Shown in pieces: positions 21,411 to 32,444 of a stretch of 50,804 nt of DNA (positions within the stretch are counted from its first letter, which is position 1; each line of letters starts with the position of its first letter). Source of the stretch: Paratrimastix pyriformis (Eukaryota > Preaxostyla > Paratrimastigidae); NCBI GenBank assembly GCA_027972325.1, contig JAPMOS010000211.1:1-50804 (forward strand), given 5' to 3'. The position numbers were made by a program, and so were the translations under genes. The notes beneath the pieces were generated by a model that saw only the letters and a program-made list of their open reading frames with translations, searched no databases and was not told the DNA's origin.

Positions 21411-22950
21411 ACGGACCCCTGGCAAATCCGTGTGGGTCCGGGGCGCGCGTTTCGGGCTGAACACAGTGACCGAAGGCAAAAACTGAGTGGTGAGTGGCGA
21501 TGCCCCGCCTCTTGTGCAGACCACGTCCGAGTTCCACCGTGGTTCAAAAATGTACCCCTTGCGAGAATTTCCAGTTGAATGACCTGAAGGCGAACCGACG
21601 GTACTTTGTCGTCCGCTCATGGCCGATGAGTGCCCAAGGTGCGCCCGAACGGGTGCGGGAGAGAACTTCGAGCTGTCGGAGAATGAGCATTCCGAGATTA
21701 TGAGTGAAGTGCGGACTGACCAAACTTCTTCAAGTGGCCCGGCCGTTTATTGAGGGCCCTCGAACCCGACTCGCAGGAGTTTTCTTTCAGTCATCTTCAA
21801 GCCGAGAGCATTCCAGAATGAGCGAGACCCAAGACCCAGACTTTGCAAAATAGTCCGCCGAAAAAGAGGGGACCCGCATGGTTTCCAAGGAAAAAAGGGG
21901 GGAGTTGGGCGAAAGAAGCGGAACTAAAGAAGAATGAGCATTTCGAGCGTCCGAGAATGAGTGCAGTGCTTGGCAAACCCGCTTTGAAAGACCGCACTAA
22001 AATAACAGTGTCCAGCTCACACAAGACGAAGCGTTTGGTTGAAGGACTGCCAGAGAATGAGGCTCAAATTGAGGTCCAAATGAGGGGCGAACGCAAATCC
22101 AAACAGACTTGCGCTACGCCAGAACGTGTCGTCTTTGTGTTAAACCAATCAAAGACCTCAAAGAGACGCCTCATCGGAGCCCTCGCAATGAGTATTTCTC
22201 GCATGCAGCGCTGGAGTGAAGCGCCCGTGAAAACGAGCAGCCGTTCGAAGAAATCGAATACAAAACTGCAGCCACAGTACTGCATTTCACCAGACGTGTC
22301 CTCGGGTGTGAAATGAGGACCCAAGTTCAAACCAGCACGTTCAAAGCTGCAAGCAGTCTGTATAAAAAACGGTAATGTTTGTTCTTTCTTCGTGCTGGTT
22401 TTTGTTTGTTTTCGTTCATTTGAGAACAAGGAACAGAGTTTTTCACGTCTGTCTCTTCTGGAAGAGCAAATACCAGGGATCAACACAGACCCGAGAGGGG
22501 TGGTGGGAGGCCAGGGCCTCCGATCATTCTCCAATCACCTCACAAGACCCAGCGGGTCACAAGTCCGTTTCAGCCGGCAAACGACGAAAAGCACGAGGAT
22601 AATAACTACGGGGGGACCCCGAAGAAACCCCGAGTGCCAACCGATACATGAGCGGGAGGTCGCGATAATGCACCACCGAAGTGGCGCGGAAGCGAGTGCG
22701 CGTGAGCCAAAGGGCACCGCCCACCGTTCCCAAGAAGAGCGCAGATCTTTTCCAGAGCTCGTTGAAGCTTGAAAGCGACATTGTCAAAACAGATGAGGTC
22801 GCTCATTCAAACCCCGCTCCTGTGGACAATGATGATGCAGTTTTCTTTGACTTCAGAGTTCCCAATAAGCTATGAAAAATGAGTCCGAGAGGACCGAGAA
22901 AATGGAGAACTCCGGGATAAAGGATTGCGTTGCGATTTGCTTAGTGCGCA
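21411..22950. other. Non-coding interior of E2, left-end side
   Basis: I see no recognisable gene. The word GAGAATGAG(C/T) recurs several times (21680-22060). A TATAAAAAA box-like word at 22362 is followed by T-rich DNA, which might be a promoter. The last 90 bp (22862-22950) match E1 at 24232-24312 in inverse orientation. Confidence 0.4.
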
Positions 22951-23128
22951 AAAGGACGAGTCGACTGCCGGCACTGACATGACATGTCAAATTCTTTTGA
23001 TAAAATTTTTGGATGTCAGTGCCGTTTTGCGTGCTTGCTGTGCAAGTGTTCACTCTTTCTTGGTTTGGGTTTGTTTGGGGCTATCCCACGAAGGCTGTCC
23101 CTCGTTCTCCGAACTCGTGAAGGAGAAC
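22951..23128. repeat. E2 right terminal inverted repeat
   Basis: It is the inverse of the E1 left end. The stem is CGGCACTGACAT (22969-22980) and ATGTCAGTGCCG (23013-23024). After GGCTATCCC (ending 23087) an extra tail runs to 23128 and contains a small hairpin, TTCTCC...GGAGAA. Confidence 0.85.
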
Positions 23129-24050
23129 GCGACCGGACCATCTGGGTGCCCGTGATCTACCCGCTTGCCAACCGTGTGCGTCTGGTGCGGCGCTTGCATG
23201 TCCAGCAGGGGCACCTCAACCGAGATGCTCTGATTGCCTACGCGAAAGGCCTCTACTACATCATTGGCCTGGATCAACTTGCGCGGGACATCATCGGGAC
23301 GTGTGGCCAGTGCCAGACCGTCCGGCCCACCTACGAGCATCCCAAGTACCACGCCTTGGTGGTCAACCGGCCCCTCGAGGTGGTCGAGCTCGACTGTGGC
23401 GGCTTCGAGATCAGCTGTCAGCCGCCTCGCGCGTTCTGCGTCCTGGTGGACCACTTCACGAGCTACATGTGGGCCGCCGCGACATGGGAGACGAAGGCCA
23501 CCGGGCAGGAGGTGACCGACCTTCTCAGTCGTGTGTTCACCAGCGACGAGCCCAATCTGCTGCCCACCCGGATCGTGACCGACAATGGGACCGAGTTCGT
23601 CAACCAGCGCGTGGCCGAGTGGATCGCGTCTGTCCCATGCCTTTCGGATTTGCTCTTCACAGTCATCATTCCACCACCTCACCCGCCCGCTCAGGAACAA
23701 GAACCTGCTGCCCGGGGTCCACATCGAGCACCACCGGTCGAGGCCGTACTACCCCCAGTCTCATGGGAAGGCCGAGAACGCCGTCAAGAAGATCAAGAAT
23801 CGGGTGATGAAGATGCGGACCGTGCCGGCCACCAACCGCGAGCTGCCGTGGCAGCCCTTCCTGCAGCCCGCCGTCAACCTGTACAACACGGCCACGGTGT
23901 CTTCGGTCTTCCAGCAACGTCCGGTCGTGATGATGGCGCTCTACCTCCCCGAGTACGAACAACTGGGCGACATGGCCCAGCTGCCGGACAAGTTCGCCAA
24001 CCTGACGGCCCCGGAGGTGTGCCAAATCAAGGAGGCCGTGGCGTTCTACC
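23129..24050 (+). pseudogene. Retroviral-type (RVE) integrase, zinc finger and catalytic core
   Basis: The block starts right after the end of E2 and stops at the start of E1. Visible parts are an HHCC finger (RRLHVQQGHLN ... GTCGQCQTVRP), then the core with VVELDCGGF (first Asp), IVTDNGTEFVNQ (second Asp) and QSHGKAENAVKKIKN (Glu). This is the DDE integrase fold of Ty3-like elements, Polintons, Ginger transposons and domesticated relatives. No RT, protease or capsid gene of the same GC-rich type is next to it, so the parent family is open. Its high GC argues against the AT-rich PLV. It is a fossil, broken and split by insertions. Confidence 0.8.
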
Positions 24051-24228
24051 GTTCTCCTTCACGAGTTCGGAGAACGAGGGACAGCCTTCGTGGGATAGCC
24101 CCAAACAAACCCAAACCAAGAAAGAGTGAACACTTGCACAGCAAGCACGCAAAACGGCACTGACATCCAAAAATTTATCAAAAAGAATTTGACATGTCAT
24201 GTCAGTGCCGGCAGTCGACTTGTCCTTT
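24051..24228. repeat. E1 left terminal inverted repeat
   Basis: The tail 24051-24091 has a TTCTCC...GGAGAA hairpin. GGGATAGCCCC and the AAACAAACCCAAACC motif follow, then the stem CGGCACTGACAT (24155-24166) with ATGTCAGTGCCG (24199-24210), and the end near GTCCTTT. Confidence 0.85.
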
Positions 24229-24528
24229 TGCGCAATAAGCAAATCGCAACGCAATCCTTTATCCCGGAGTTCTCCATTTTCTCGGTCCTCTCGGACTCAT
24301 TTTTCATAGCTTATTGCAAAGTGGTTCTGGCGATGGACTCCCTCCTGCGGGAACCGGGAAAACGATCAAGCCAGGGACTGATGGGTCCGCCCCTCCCCCT
24401 CAGAGACTGATGGGACTGTCTGGAGCATATCAACCAATCACGAAGAAGGGGAAAGGATTCTACGGACCAATTGTTGCGAACCGCAGACTGGACCAATCAG
24501 ACCGCGACACCCAGATGTCCGGGCAGTT

Positions 24529-25705
24529 ATGAGAACGCTGCCAAGAAACTTCGCTCAGCTCCCTCTCGTCAATGAAACTACTCTGTCGGTTGGGTTTGAG
24601 CCTGGAGCACTGGAACAACTTCAAGAGTGGGCTCGAGGTGCTGGGGCATCTGTTGAGAATGTGCGAGCATCTGCGGGAGAGAAGAAGCTGTTCATTTCCA
24701 ACGATATGGCGACACCAATGGAGGTGTTGCGCGAGTGGCAAAGAACCGAGGTGGTGCTGTCGAACGTGGCCCTGATTCCTGTGAGGAACCGGCTGTTCCT
24801 GGAGGTGAGGGGAGCGGTCGACGATCGCGTTCTCGACCCCGTTACGATCATTGATGGACAGCGACGGGTCGAGCTCCGGTGGCGCCAGCTGGATGGGGAA
24901 GTCCCGAAGGACGACCTCGGTTGGGCGTCCGGACGGAGTGACCTCGAGCTGCTTCGAGCCAGACAATTTGCGGTGGATACTGGTAAACTAAGCGCGGATG
25001 CTGCTCTCGATTTTCATGACGGTTATGTGGTCGCAGACCCTAAGGATCTTGTTGGACTCAAAAGTCTGTCGATTGATTGTCATTGGGATTTACAGTTTTT
25101 TTGTAGTGGCGCTCCATATGCTGGAAAGGACACGGAAATCTACTTTTATCTCCAGAGGCATTGGGAGAGTCTTTGCTGGTGGCGCGAATCCACCGCCACT
25201 TGCCACGGAGGCGGCAAGAACTGGAGTGTTCTCACTTCCGGAGGCGCAGATGACAAGGACTGGCTCCCCCAGAACAGCCGGATCCCCGACAAGAAAAAGA
25301 ACGGCCGAACACCCGCTGAGTCGGAAGGCGACGACACCCCGCAAGGAGCCGGAGTCGGAGATGGGGAGGATGCTGATGATGATGCCCGCGGGTGGACAGG
25401 CTGCAAGCCGATCTGCGACGGTGCAGGGGACTCAAGAGGTGCTGGAAACTCAGGGGATTCCTCAGAGGACACCGGAAGCCCACCGCGAGAACGCTGTGTT
25501 GCACCCGCTGCAGCCACAACCGGAGCATCAAGCATCTCACTCACGCCACTCAAGCCATCCCATGACTTCTCAATCCGAACGCGCCGCGTCCCATCATTCG
25601 CATCACTCCCATCACTCCCATCACTCCCATCACTCCGACCACCAGTCTCATCACTCCGATCGTACCCACCGGGCCAGCAGCCATGGCTCAACGCATTCGA
25701 TGTAA
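24529..25705 (+). pseudogene. LINE-1 ORF1 with His/Ser-rich tail
   Basis: The ATG at 24529 opens a product with no recognised domain: an ordered first part (ALEQLQEWARGAGASVENV, TEVVLSNVALIPVRNRLFLE) and a low-complexity C-terminus ending in repeated SHHSHH units. The tail is in a different frame (stop 25703-25705), so the frame changes once, near 25160. The order ORF1-ORF2 and the overlap with ORF2 suggest the RNA-binding ORF1 of a LINE, but no RRM or CCHC knuckle is visible. The His-rich tail comes from CATCACTCC-type repeats at about 25600-25660. The function is unknown. Confidence 0.5.
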
Positions 25706-26800
25706 AAGATGTGATGTTTTGTCCTTATGGTGTTTTCCTTCGTCTCCTGATTTGATGCCAATGGGCTTTGCAGGGAAAAAAATACGAAGATGTCGCTCTT
25801 GTACCCTGGGAGAATGGGTAAGAGGAGGGATTGTAGGGGTCAAGAGGGATGGCCGACCGAAATGTGTGATGATGGAGGGTGGAATCAGGGATGGGAAAGA
25901 TAGCAGGGGGACGGAAGAATGGGGTAGGATAAAAGGGGGTTCAAAGGGAGAGGAAGCTGAAACAGTACATAAAAGAGTGTTTGGGGTTGTAGGTGTCAAA
26001 AGGGAACTCCAAGATAACAGTTGTTATCTTGGAGTTGCGTTACAAATAGTGGAAGGTTTAGGGGTAGAGCTCAACGGAGAGTGGGGGAAATGCATACGTG
26101 CCCTCAGGATGGGGAGAGAAGACTGAGACATGGTAAGAAAGGAGACTGCTCGGAGAAGTTGGTTTTATACAGGGACTAGAAGGGCATCAGGAAGATGCGA
26201 GGAGCTTCTTGAGTATGTGTTGGAGGCATCCCACGCTAGCCGGGTCGTGCGAACAGATCGTTGGAGATGTGTGATGTGTGGCGAGATGTCAGAAGTTGAG
26301 GTGGTGCAGAGCTCGGTGGTGCGTGTGGAAGTTTGTGCAGATGGGGATCAAGCTCAAATGGAAAACATAGTAAGGGGGAAAAGGATGGCGACTTGCAACT
26401 GCTGCGGGGCGGAAAGCGAACAAGTGAATGAGGGCTCCTTTGAATGGGACCGGGATGTGATCGTGGTATCGAGACGAAGGAATGTAGGAGATGTCTACGA
26501 CCGTAAGCTTTGTGAAACTGGGCCGATGACTTGGAACGGGAAAGTGTGGTACCCTGTCGCTGCCATGATTCATCGTGGTGGAGTGGGAGGGGGTCACTGG
26601 ACCTGTGTGAAAAAAATTCATGGAGGGCGCTGGTTCTATTTCGATGATGCTGCAGTTCAGGAGATTGCTTCGGATGATGTTTTGTGGGCATACCTGGGAG
26701 AGGCAGCAGCTGTCGTCTACTCAAGTGAGGTAGGAGGGAAGAGCCAGGTGAGATACCGGACATTTGCGCTCGGTCTGCCGAAGAAGCCGGATGAGAAGGG
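25683..26800 (+). pseudogene. LINE-1 ORF2, ubiquitin-specific-protease (C19) domain
   Basis: The ATG at 25683 overlaps the end of ORF1. The N-terminus has two CxxC pairs (CKRC, CRSC). The Cys box LQDNSCYLGVALQ resembles the USP consensus around NTCYMNSVLQ; the nucleophile would be Cys114 (26022-26024). A finger follows (CVMCGEMS and CNCCGAES), then DRDVIVVSRRRN, then a very clear His box, YPVAAMIHRGGVGGGHW with His at 26595-26597, and WFYFDDAAVQEI supplying the Asp. Known USPs remove ubiquitin from proteins. One in-frame TGA at 26124-26126 lies between the Cys box and the fingers. The catalytic residues are kept, which suggests the parent element coded an active enzyme. Confidence 0.8.
26005..26036. 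repeat. Perfect 15-bp hairpin over the USP catalytic Cys codon
   Basis: The left arm AACTCCAAGATAACA (26005-26019), a 2-nt spacer and the right arm TGTTATCTTGGAGTT (26022-26036) pair perfectly. The right arm begins with the Cys codon of the USP Cys box. Confidence 0.9.
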
Positions 26801-27059
26801 GAGAGGAGAGGAGCGCCGAAGGGTGAGATTTCTCCCACCAAAACCACCAGGAGGAACAGATGTTACGGGACAGGAAGGTGATGGGGAGTTGGTTCCTGTG
26901 GTTAGAATCCCATGGGAAGAGCATGGAGGGGAGATAGTGGAAGGGGAGATGGTGAGCAGATACGACTTTCGGAAAGTCAGAAGGCCGTGGGAAAGGAGGG
27001 AAGAGCCGGCTCGGAAGAAGGTAAATGGCGGGGTGATGATCAGTGGGATGCAGGCGAAG

Positions 27060-27830
27060 AGTGAGAAAGAAACCAGAATTGTATCCTGGAATGTTCGAGG
27101 ACTTGGGGGCTTGTGGAAGCAGGCGACTATTCAGGAAATGATGGAAGGGGCGGAGGCACAAATTGTGGCTTTGCAAGAGACCAAATTAGCGACGGAGAGA
27201 GATGATGAAGTCAGGGACTTCCTCAAGGGTAGATTCGTGGTCCATGAATCATGGGTCAAAGCAGAGGAAAAAGGGAGAGTGGTGCATAGAGGTGGTGTCT
27301 TGACGGCGGTGGCCCGAGAAATGGCCAGCTGGGTGAAACGGGTCGAAGAGGTGGTCCCGGGGTATCTTATGGTGATTCATATGGAAGAGGGGAAGAGGAG
27401 GTTCGCAGTCTTGAACATGTATTATCCGGCATACGAGCCTGACGGGGGTAAGGGGAAGGGTGTTCTGATGAGTTCGGTTGAGAGTGCCTTGACGGAGACT
27501 GTGAGAGAGGCCCGAGGCAACGGGGAGATGGTTATCCTCTTGACTGATGGGAACGATTGGGCAAAAAGGAATCGGGAGCAGAGCGAAAGCGGGCTGGTAG
27601 ACGTGGTAATGCTGGGTGGGCACGGGAGTGAAGTGACGTGGAGGAGGACAACCAAACAAAAGGTATTCAGGAGAACAGGATTGACTTATGCATGACTTCA
27701 GAGGAAGTCTTTGCCAGACATTTCGGGAAGGCACAGGTTTATAGAAACGAGAGGACGGTCGAATGGGAAAGAGACCTATCGGATCACAGTATGATTATTG
27801 TCGATTTGGGGAACTTTGATCCAGCAGCAG
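27060..27830 (+). pseudogene. LINE-1 ORF2, APE-type endonuclease domain
   Basis: Motifs in order are RIVSWNVRGLGG (Asn), IVALQETKLA (Glu), GGVLTAVAREM, LLTDGNDWAKRN and finally RDLSDHSMIIVDL. The last gives the SDH motif that ends APE-like LINE endonucleases. The enzyme nicks target DNA to prime reverse transcription. The frame changes once near 27650, just before the SDH motif. The domain is directly joined to the upstream USP domain through a basic linker. Confidence 0.85.
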
Positions 27831-28378
27831 GGGTCAGAACAGTGAGGAGGAGTAGGGTCATATGCCCCTCGATTGCGGATGTGACCAAGTTAGAGCGGTT
27901 GGGTAAAGGGAGCGGGCCGTTGGCGGTGGAGGCGAAAGGAGCCGCGGATCGAATGAAAGAGGCACTGCAGCGGTATCGGGATATGGTCGAGGAGCGGTTG
28001 ACAGAATGGCGAATTTTGAGGACATGGGGAAACTAATGCTTGAGAGTTGTAGGACCTGTTTTGGGGAAAAGCAGGTCACCTTCACGGATCGGGACTATGA
28101 ACCCGAAACCATTAAAAGAGCTCGGAGGAGGATGATTGCGAAAGGGACCTGCGAGGAGGAAAGGTGTAGGCTGAAGAAAATGGTGGAGGAATGGTACAGG
28201 GGAAGGAAAACGCGCCGTGAGCAGAATATTATGGACCGATTGAAGGGAAAGAGGAGGCAGTGGTATCGAAATATCTTCCGGAGTGAGGTGATGCGAGCCC
28301 CGGTAAGTTCCTATGTCTACAGGAATGAGAAAGGTGAAATTGGGGATGTCGTTTATGATCCGGAAGTGGTGAAAAGGA

Positions 28379-29740
28379 GTGGAGGGCATTTATGGAAAGG
28401 CTGTCGGCGAGGTCCCCGAGATGGCAAGGAAAGTGCGGGTGGTGAACGACGACACGGATAAGATTGTGACGGGGATAATGGAAGTGATCACGGAGGAGGA
28501 AGTTGGGGAAGTGATTACACAGCTGGGGTCAGGGAAGGCGGCTGGGCCGGATGAAGTAACAGCGGAAATGCTACGGGCAGGGGAATTGAGTTGAATAAGT
28601 GGATAACGGTACAGTTTAATATGATGATTGAACGAAGGGAGGTTGACGAATCGCTGAAAAGGAGCAATGTGGTCATGATAATGAAAGCGGAGGAACATCC
28701 AGGGGATCCAACAAACCGAAGACCTATTAGCTTGATACCGGTGTTTCTGAAGACTCTGCAATGTATTTTGGCAAGAAGATTCCAGAAGGCTGTGATTGAG
28801 GCAGGAGTCTTTGGACCCGAGCAGTTTGGGTTCCTACGGGAAGGTCGATAGAAACACCGATTTCAAACATTATTAGTGTCATTGCAGATGCACGAGTGAC
28901 AAGGAAGAAATTTTATATGTTAGGGCTCGACATATCAAAAGCCTATGACACTGTCGATTTTAACGCGCTGAGGTCGGGGCTTGAAGATATTGGTGTTGAG
29001 GACGCCTTTATAGAATATATAGAGAACCTTTATCGGGGGAGAAAGGCCCGGGTTGTGACACAATACGGCCCAACAGACTGGTATGATATTGAAAGAGGAA
29101 TTTCGCAAGGTGACCCACTGTCTTGCCTGCTGTTCATTACGTTTATGGAGAGCATTCTCAAGAAGGCCCGGGAACAGGGGCGGAGGAAGGATATGTCAGA
29201 GGATGGCGCAAAAATATTCCTGCAGGCGTTTGCTGACGATATTATGATAATCACTGAATCCCGCGACGGACTCGAAAAGTGGGAAGGATAATCATGGACA
29301 AGATTCGGTCGGCTGGCATGACAATCAATTGCAAGAAATCAGACTTTCTCACGAACGATGTGAATAAGGCACCATTAAGGTTTGGAGAAGAGGCCGTGGT
29401 GAAATGTGAGCCGAAAGGAGGAGCAATTCGGTATCTCGGAATCTGGGTGGATGAGAATCTGACTCTCAAAGTCAACACGGCTAAACTGTTCCAAAAGATG
29501 GTGGGGAAGACAGAAAAATCGCGGCTGCGAAGCTTCCCCCGATCGCGGTGGTTCAGATTTTAAATGAATGTGTGACGCCTTGTTTGCAGTATGTGGCACG
29601 GAACGTTCCTGTGGATAGAGGAACACTGGAACGAATTGAAGCACAGTACAGAACGACTATTCGAAAGGTATCGTATGTCCTTGGGAAAGCTGACCCGACT
29701 GACTGTCTGTACCTTTCGAAAAAGAGGGGGTTTGGTTGAA
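28379..29740 (+). pseudogene. LINE-1 ORF2, reverse transcriptase domain
   Basis: RT motifs are GSGKAAGPDEVTAEML, NRRPISLIPVFLKTLQ, FGPEQFGFLREGR, MLGLDISKAYDTVDF (first catalytic Asp), RGISQGDPLSCLLFI and QAFADDIMIITES (the catalytic AxDD pair). A thumb-like region follows (LGIWVDENLTLKVN). The block is spread over several frames with changes near 28590, 28850, 29280, 29540 and 29735, so this copy is inactive. It is typical of APE-type LINEs carrying RNase H. Confidence 0.85.
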
Positions 29741-30309
29741 AGAGTCCTACCGATGTTCACGACCTGACGCTCCTGTTGAAGCTTATAGCAAATGTAGCAG
29801 ACCCAAGGACGGAAACTGGAGTAAATACAATGGCAGAGATCGATAGGCTTGAGATGATGTGGGGCGGGAAAGGCGATATTTTTGTCAACCCCGAGAGATA
29901 TTGCAAGAAGGCGATCTGTTACGGACCAATGGTGGGGACGGCAGTTCGGATATTGAAGAGGGAGGGTATGAGTCTTCGGATGACTGGGGAGTTAGCCCCG
30001 TTGGAGTTGACAGGGAGGGATAAGTATGTGGGTGACATTTTGCCGGAACTCAAAGTTAATACTCTGAAAAGAATGGCAAGGCGGAAATACCGAAAATTGT
30101 CAGACCTGGTGAGCGATAACGGTGAAGAGTTGAAGAGCGTTAAGGGCCAACCTCCGTGGTTCAAAATACTCAGAAGGAAGGTTTGCCAAGAAGGAAGTCT
30201 TCGGTTGAAGCCGGAGTTCACCTTGTCGGAAGGGGTCGGGCGAATGGAGACGCGGGACCGGGCCAAGGAAGGAGAAGGTGGGGTGCGAAAGAGACAGTAC
30301 CTGCGGGTC

Positions 30310-30770
30310 GGGGCCCCAAGCGTGTATTTTACACAGATGGATCGTCGTCGGGAACTGGTGGGTTGAGAAGAGCAGGGTATTCAGTCATTGAAAGACTCGG
30401 AGAAGGAATGGTGTGTCGGTGTTCGGCCCGATGCACTGGCGCCAAACAATCAAATAATGAGGCGGAGCTTGAGGCAATTTGGAAAGGGATCGAGTTGGCG
30501 GGAGGGGCCGACGTGGAAATTCATACTGATAGCAAATATGCACAAGGCTGGGTCGGGCGATTCATTAGAGCGAAGGAGGCGAAGACGGCTGTCCCAAGGG
30601 GGAACTGATTGGGAAAAATACCTGGTCGATGTTGGAAAGGGTGCAACAGGAAGTGATAGAGTATCCAGGGAAATTACAATATTATGGGTGAAGGGGCACC
30701 AAGGGACGGGGACCCGAAGAACTGGGATGCAATTGGGAACGGGATGGCGGACAAGGAGGCAAAAAAGGGA
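30310..30770 (+). pseudogene. LINE-1 ORF2, RNase H domain
   Basis: FYTDGSSSGTGGLRRAGYSV gives the first Asp, NEAELEAIWKGIELA the Glu and VEIHTDSKYAQGWV the second Asp. WVKGHQGTG and IGNGMADKEAKKG complete the fold. RNase H degrades the RNA of RNA:DNA hybrids and is known in several LINE clades. Frame changes occur near 30360, 30600 and 30710. Confidence 0.85.
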
Positions 30771-31108
30771 TCTGAGAAGCCAGTGGTGGCACTGACCGAG
30801 GTGAAGGCGGGTATCTGGCTGGAAACTGATAGCGGGAGGGTGGAGTCGAGCTATAAACAATTTATAAAGGAGAGGCAGATGCAGCTGAGGATGAGTCGTG
30901 CCGAGGCAAAGCCGAAGAATGCCATGATGCTGATACAGAGGAGCTCCAGGAATGTGGATAAGAATCGAGAGAGGCTGGTTCGGCTGACCAACTTGAGGGG
31001 ATATTATTCGGCAATGACGCAGAGGTTCATGACGGAGAATGTGAGGGCGGAAATACGAGCACACAAGGGAGAGTTGAAAGACGAGGAGGAAAAGAGGAAG
31101 GCGAAGAA

Positions 31109-32444
31109 ATGCCCCTGTGTGGAATGAAAGACTCTTTCAGACACATGATCTTGGTGTGCCCACAGATGAGGGCTGCCCGGGAAAAGAGGTTCAAGAAACT
31201 ACAGGCAGCGGAGAAGGAAGCACTTGATAGGTGGTTGAAAGAGGAGGATGATATAGCCAGGATGAAGGAGGCACAGAAAGTCCAGGAAGAGGCAGAGGAG
31301 GTGCAAGCATTGCGAGCAATGATAGCGGTGCAGCAAGAAGATGGACTGATTGTTTCCGAGGAAAACGATGGAGAGGGAGGTATTCTGGAAGATGTTTCGG
31401 AGGTATCGGCAAAGCGTGATGAGGAAGGGGAAAAGTTGGGCGGAGATGACAGCGGGATTTGTGGAGGAAGCAGTGAGACTCCATGAGCGATACACGCAGG
31501 GAACGGTACTTGGCGGACAGAGGGTTGTGAAAGATGAGAATGCATGGGCCACGCCACATCAATGGAGTACTGTCATGGCAGATGCTTTCGGGCTGTGTAC
31601 AATGCTGTTCTGTCATCCTGGGAATGTGGACCCGACGTACGAGGAATACTGCACACCAGCAGAGGAGGATAGGGTGTTTGGAGCAAGATTTGATGGATTT
31701 GAGAGAGTAAATGAGGATAGCGAGCTCTTGGCATTTGCGAACCCTGAATATGAACAAGCGGCAATGGATCAGCTCTTTCGGAAAATCGCGGAAAGAGTGA
31801 AGAACCCGAGAGCCATGAGGTGCGTGATGGTTATTCCGTATGGACCTGGAATGCCGAACAGAGATGGAATCGGGAGCGGGTTGGATATTATCCGCAAGAC
31901 GATCACAATGGAAAAGGTCGACGCAATGGTTAGGGAGATTGCGGTGTTTGAAGCGGGGACATTCCAATTCTGGCGGGCGAATTTCTGGAAGGACGGAATT
32001 ATAGGTGCTGGTAATGCTCCTTGGCCTGTGGGAATTATCATGGTGGAGAATGCCGCTTGTAGAGAAAAGTATCCGGTGGATGGAGAGGCCTACGCAAGAA
32101 TGAAGGAAATGATGACAAGACAAGCAGGGGTGCAGGGGGTTCATTTTGGAGACGTGGGCAAAACTGAAGATTGCTGTGCTATGATGGCAAGGGAAGTTCG
32201 GAAGAAAGTGTCAAGGAGACTCGAGTGTCTCTGTAACCCGAGAACTTATCACAAAGGTGAATGCGAGCTGGCGGCTGAGATGGGAATTCTGGATGTCTGG
32301 ACAGAAAGAGAATGGAAGAAGGCAATGATTAGTGCGAAGAACTGGGGAGAAACTTTTCAGATTGCCCGAGAGATGAGACCAATCCCCCCTGAGGGGGGAC
32401 AGAACCCACCCCCCCCCGGAAGGGGGAGGGAGGGTGTGGGCTGA
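31109..32444 (+). pseudogene. LINE-1 ORF2 C-terminus: CCHC finger and Dam-like methyltransferase domain
   Basis: PLCGMKDSFRHMILVCPQ is the gag-like CCHC finger that follows RNase H in many LINEs. After a Glu-rich linker the frame changes (between 31350 and 31480) into a 364-codon ORF. It shows the order of phage Dam-like adenine methyltransferases: NAWATPHQW, a variable loop, LLAFANPEYE (NPxY-type motif, residues 131-134, Glu where NPPY has Pro), CVMVIPYGPG, FEAGTFQFW and NAPWPVGIIMVEN. A C/H-rich part (CLCNPRTYHKGEC) and a stop at 32444 follow. The fold assignment is by pattern, with no search. The alternative is an unrelated C-terminal domain. Confidence 0.55.

Larger units (their letters stand above)
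16128..23128 (-). mobile_element. Element E2: unclassified TIR element
   Basis: This has the same family ends as E1 but in the opposite orientation. The left end (16128 GGGATAGCC...) equals the inverted right end of E1. The right end (...GTGAAGGAGAAC, 23128) equals the inverted left end of E1. Both ends carry an inverted repeat of about 140 bp with a 12-bp hairpin. About 3.8 kb of interior next to the left end (to about 19950) matches E1 at 39300-42996, diverged. No transposase or other credible gene is visible, so it looks non-autonomous. The family is unknown. Confidence 0.65.

Noticed and set aside
21038-21578. Long overlapping ORFs with repeated Cys/Arg words
   Set aside because: They are translations of the 16-bp minisatellite, whose three-unit period keeps every frame open.
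23129-24050. Integrase as the Polinton-like virus's own integrase
   Set aside because: It is GC-rich while the virus is AT-rich, and its 3' part ends about 120 bp outside the viral terminus at 43442.
26124-26126. TGA in LINE-1 as a recoded (readthrough or selenocysteine) codon
   Set aside because: No special context is visible and many frame changes follow, so ordinary decay or a sequencing error is simpler.
26236-28389. Minus-strand Pro/His/Ser-rich ORFs opposite LINE-1
   Set aside because: They come from the purine-rich plus strand, with low-complexity products and no motifs.
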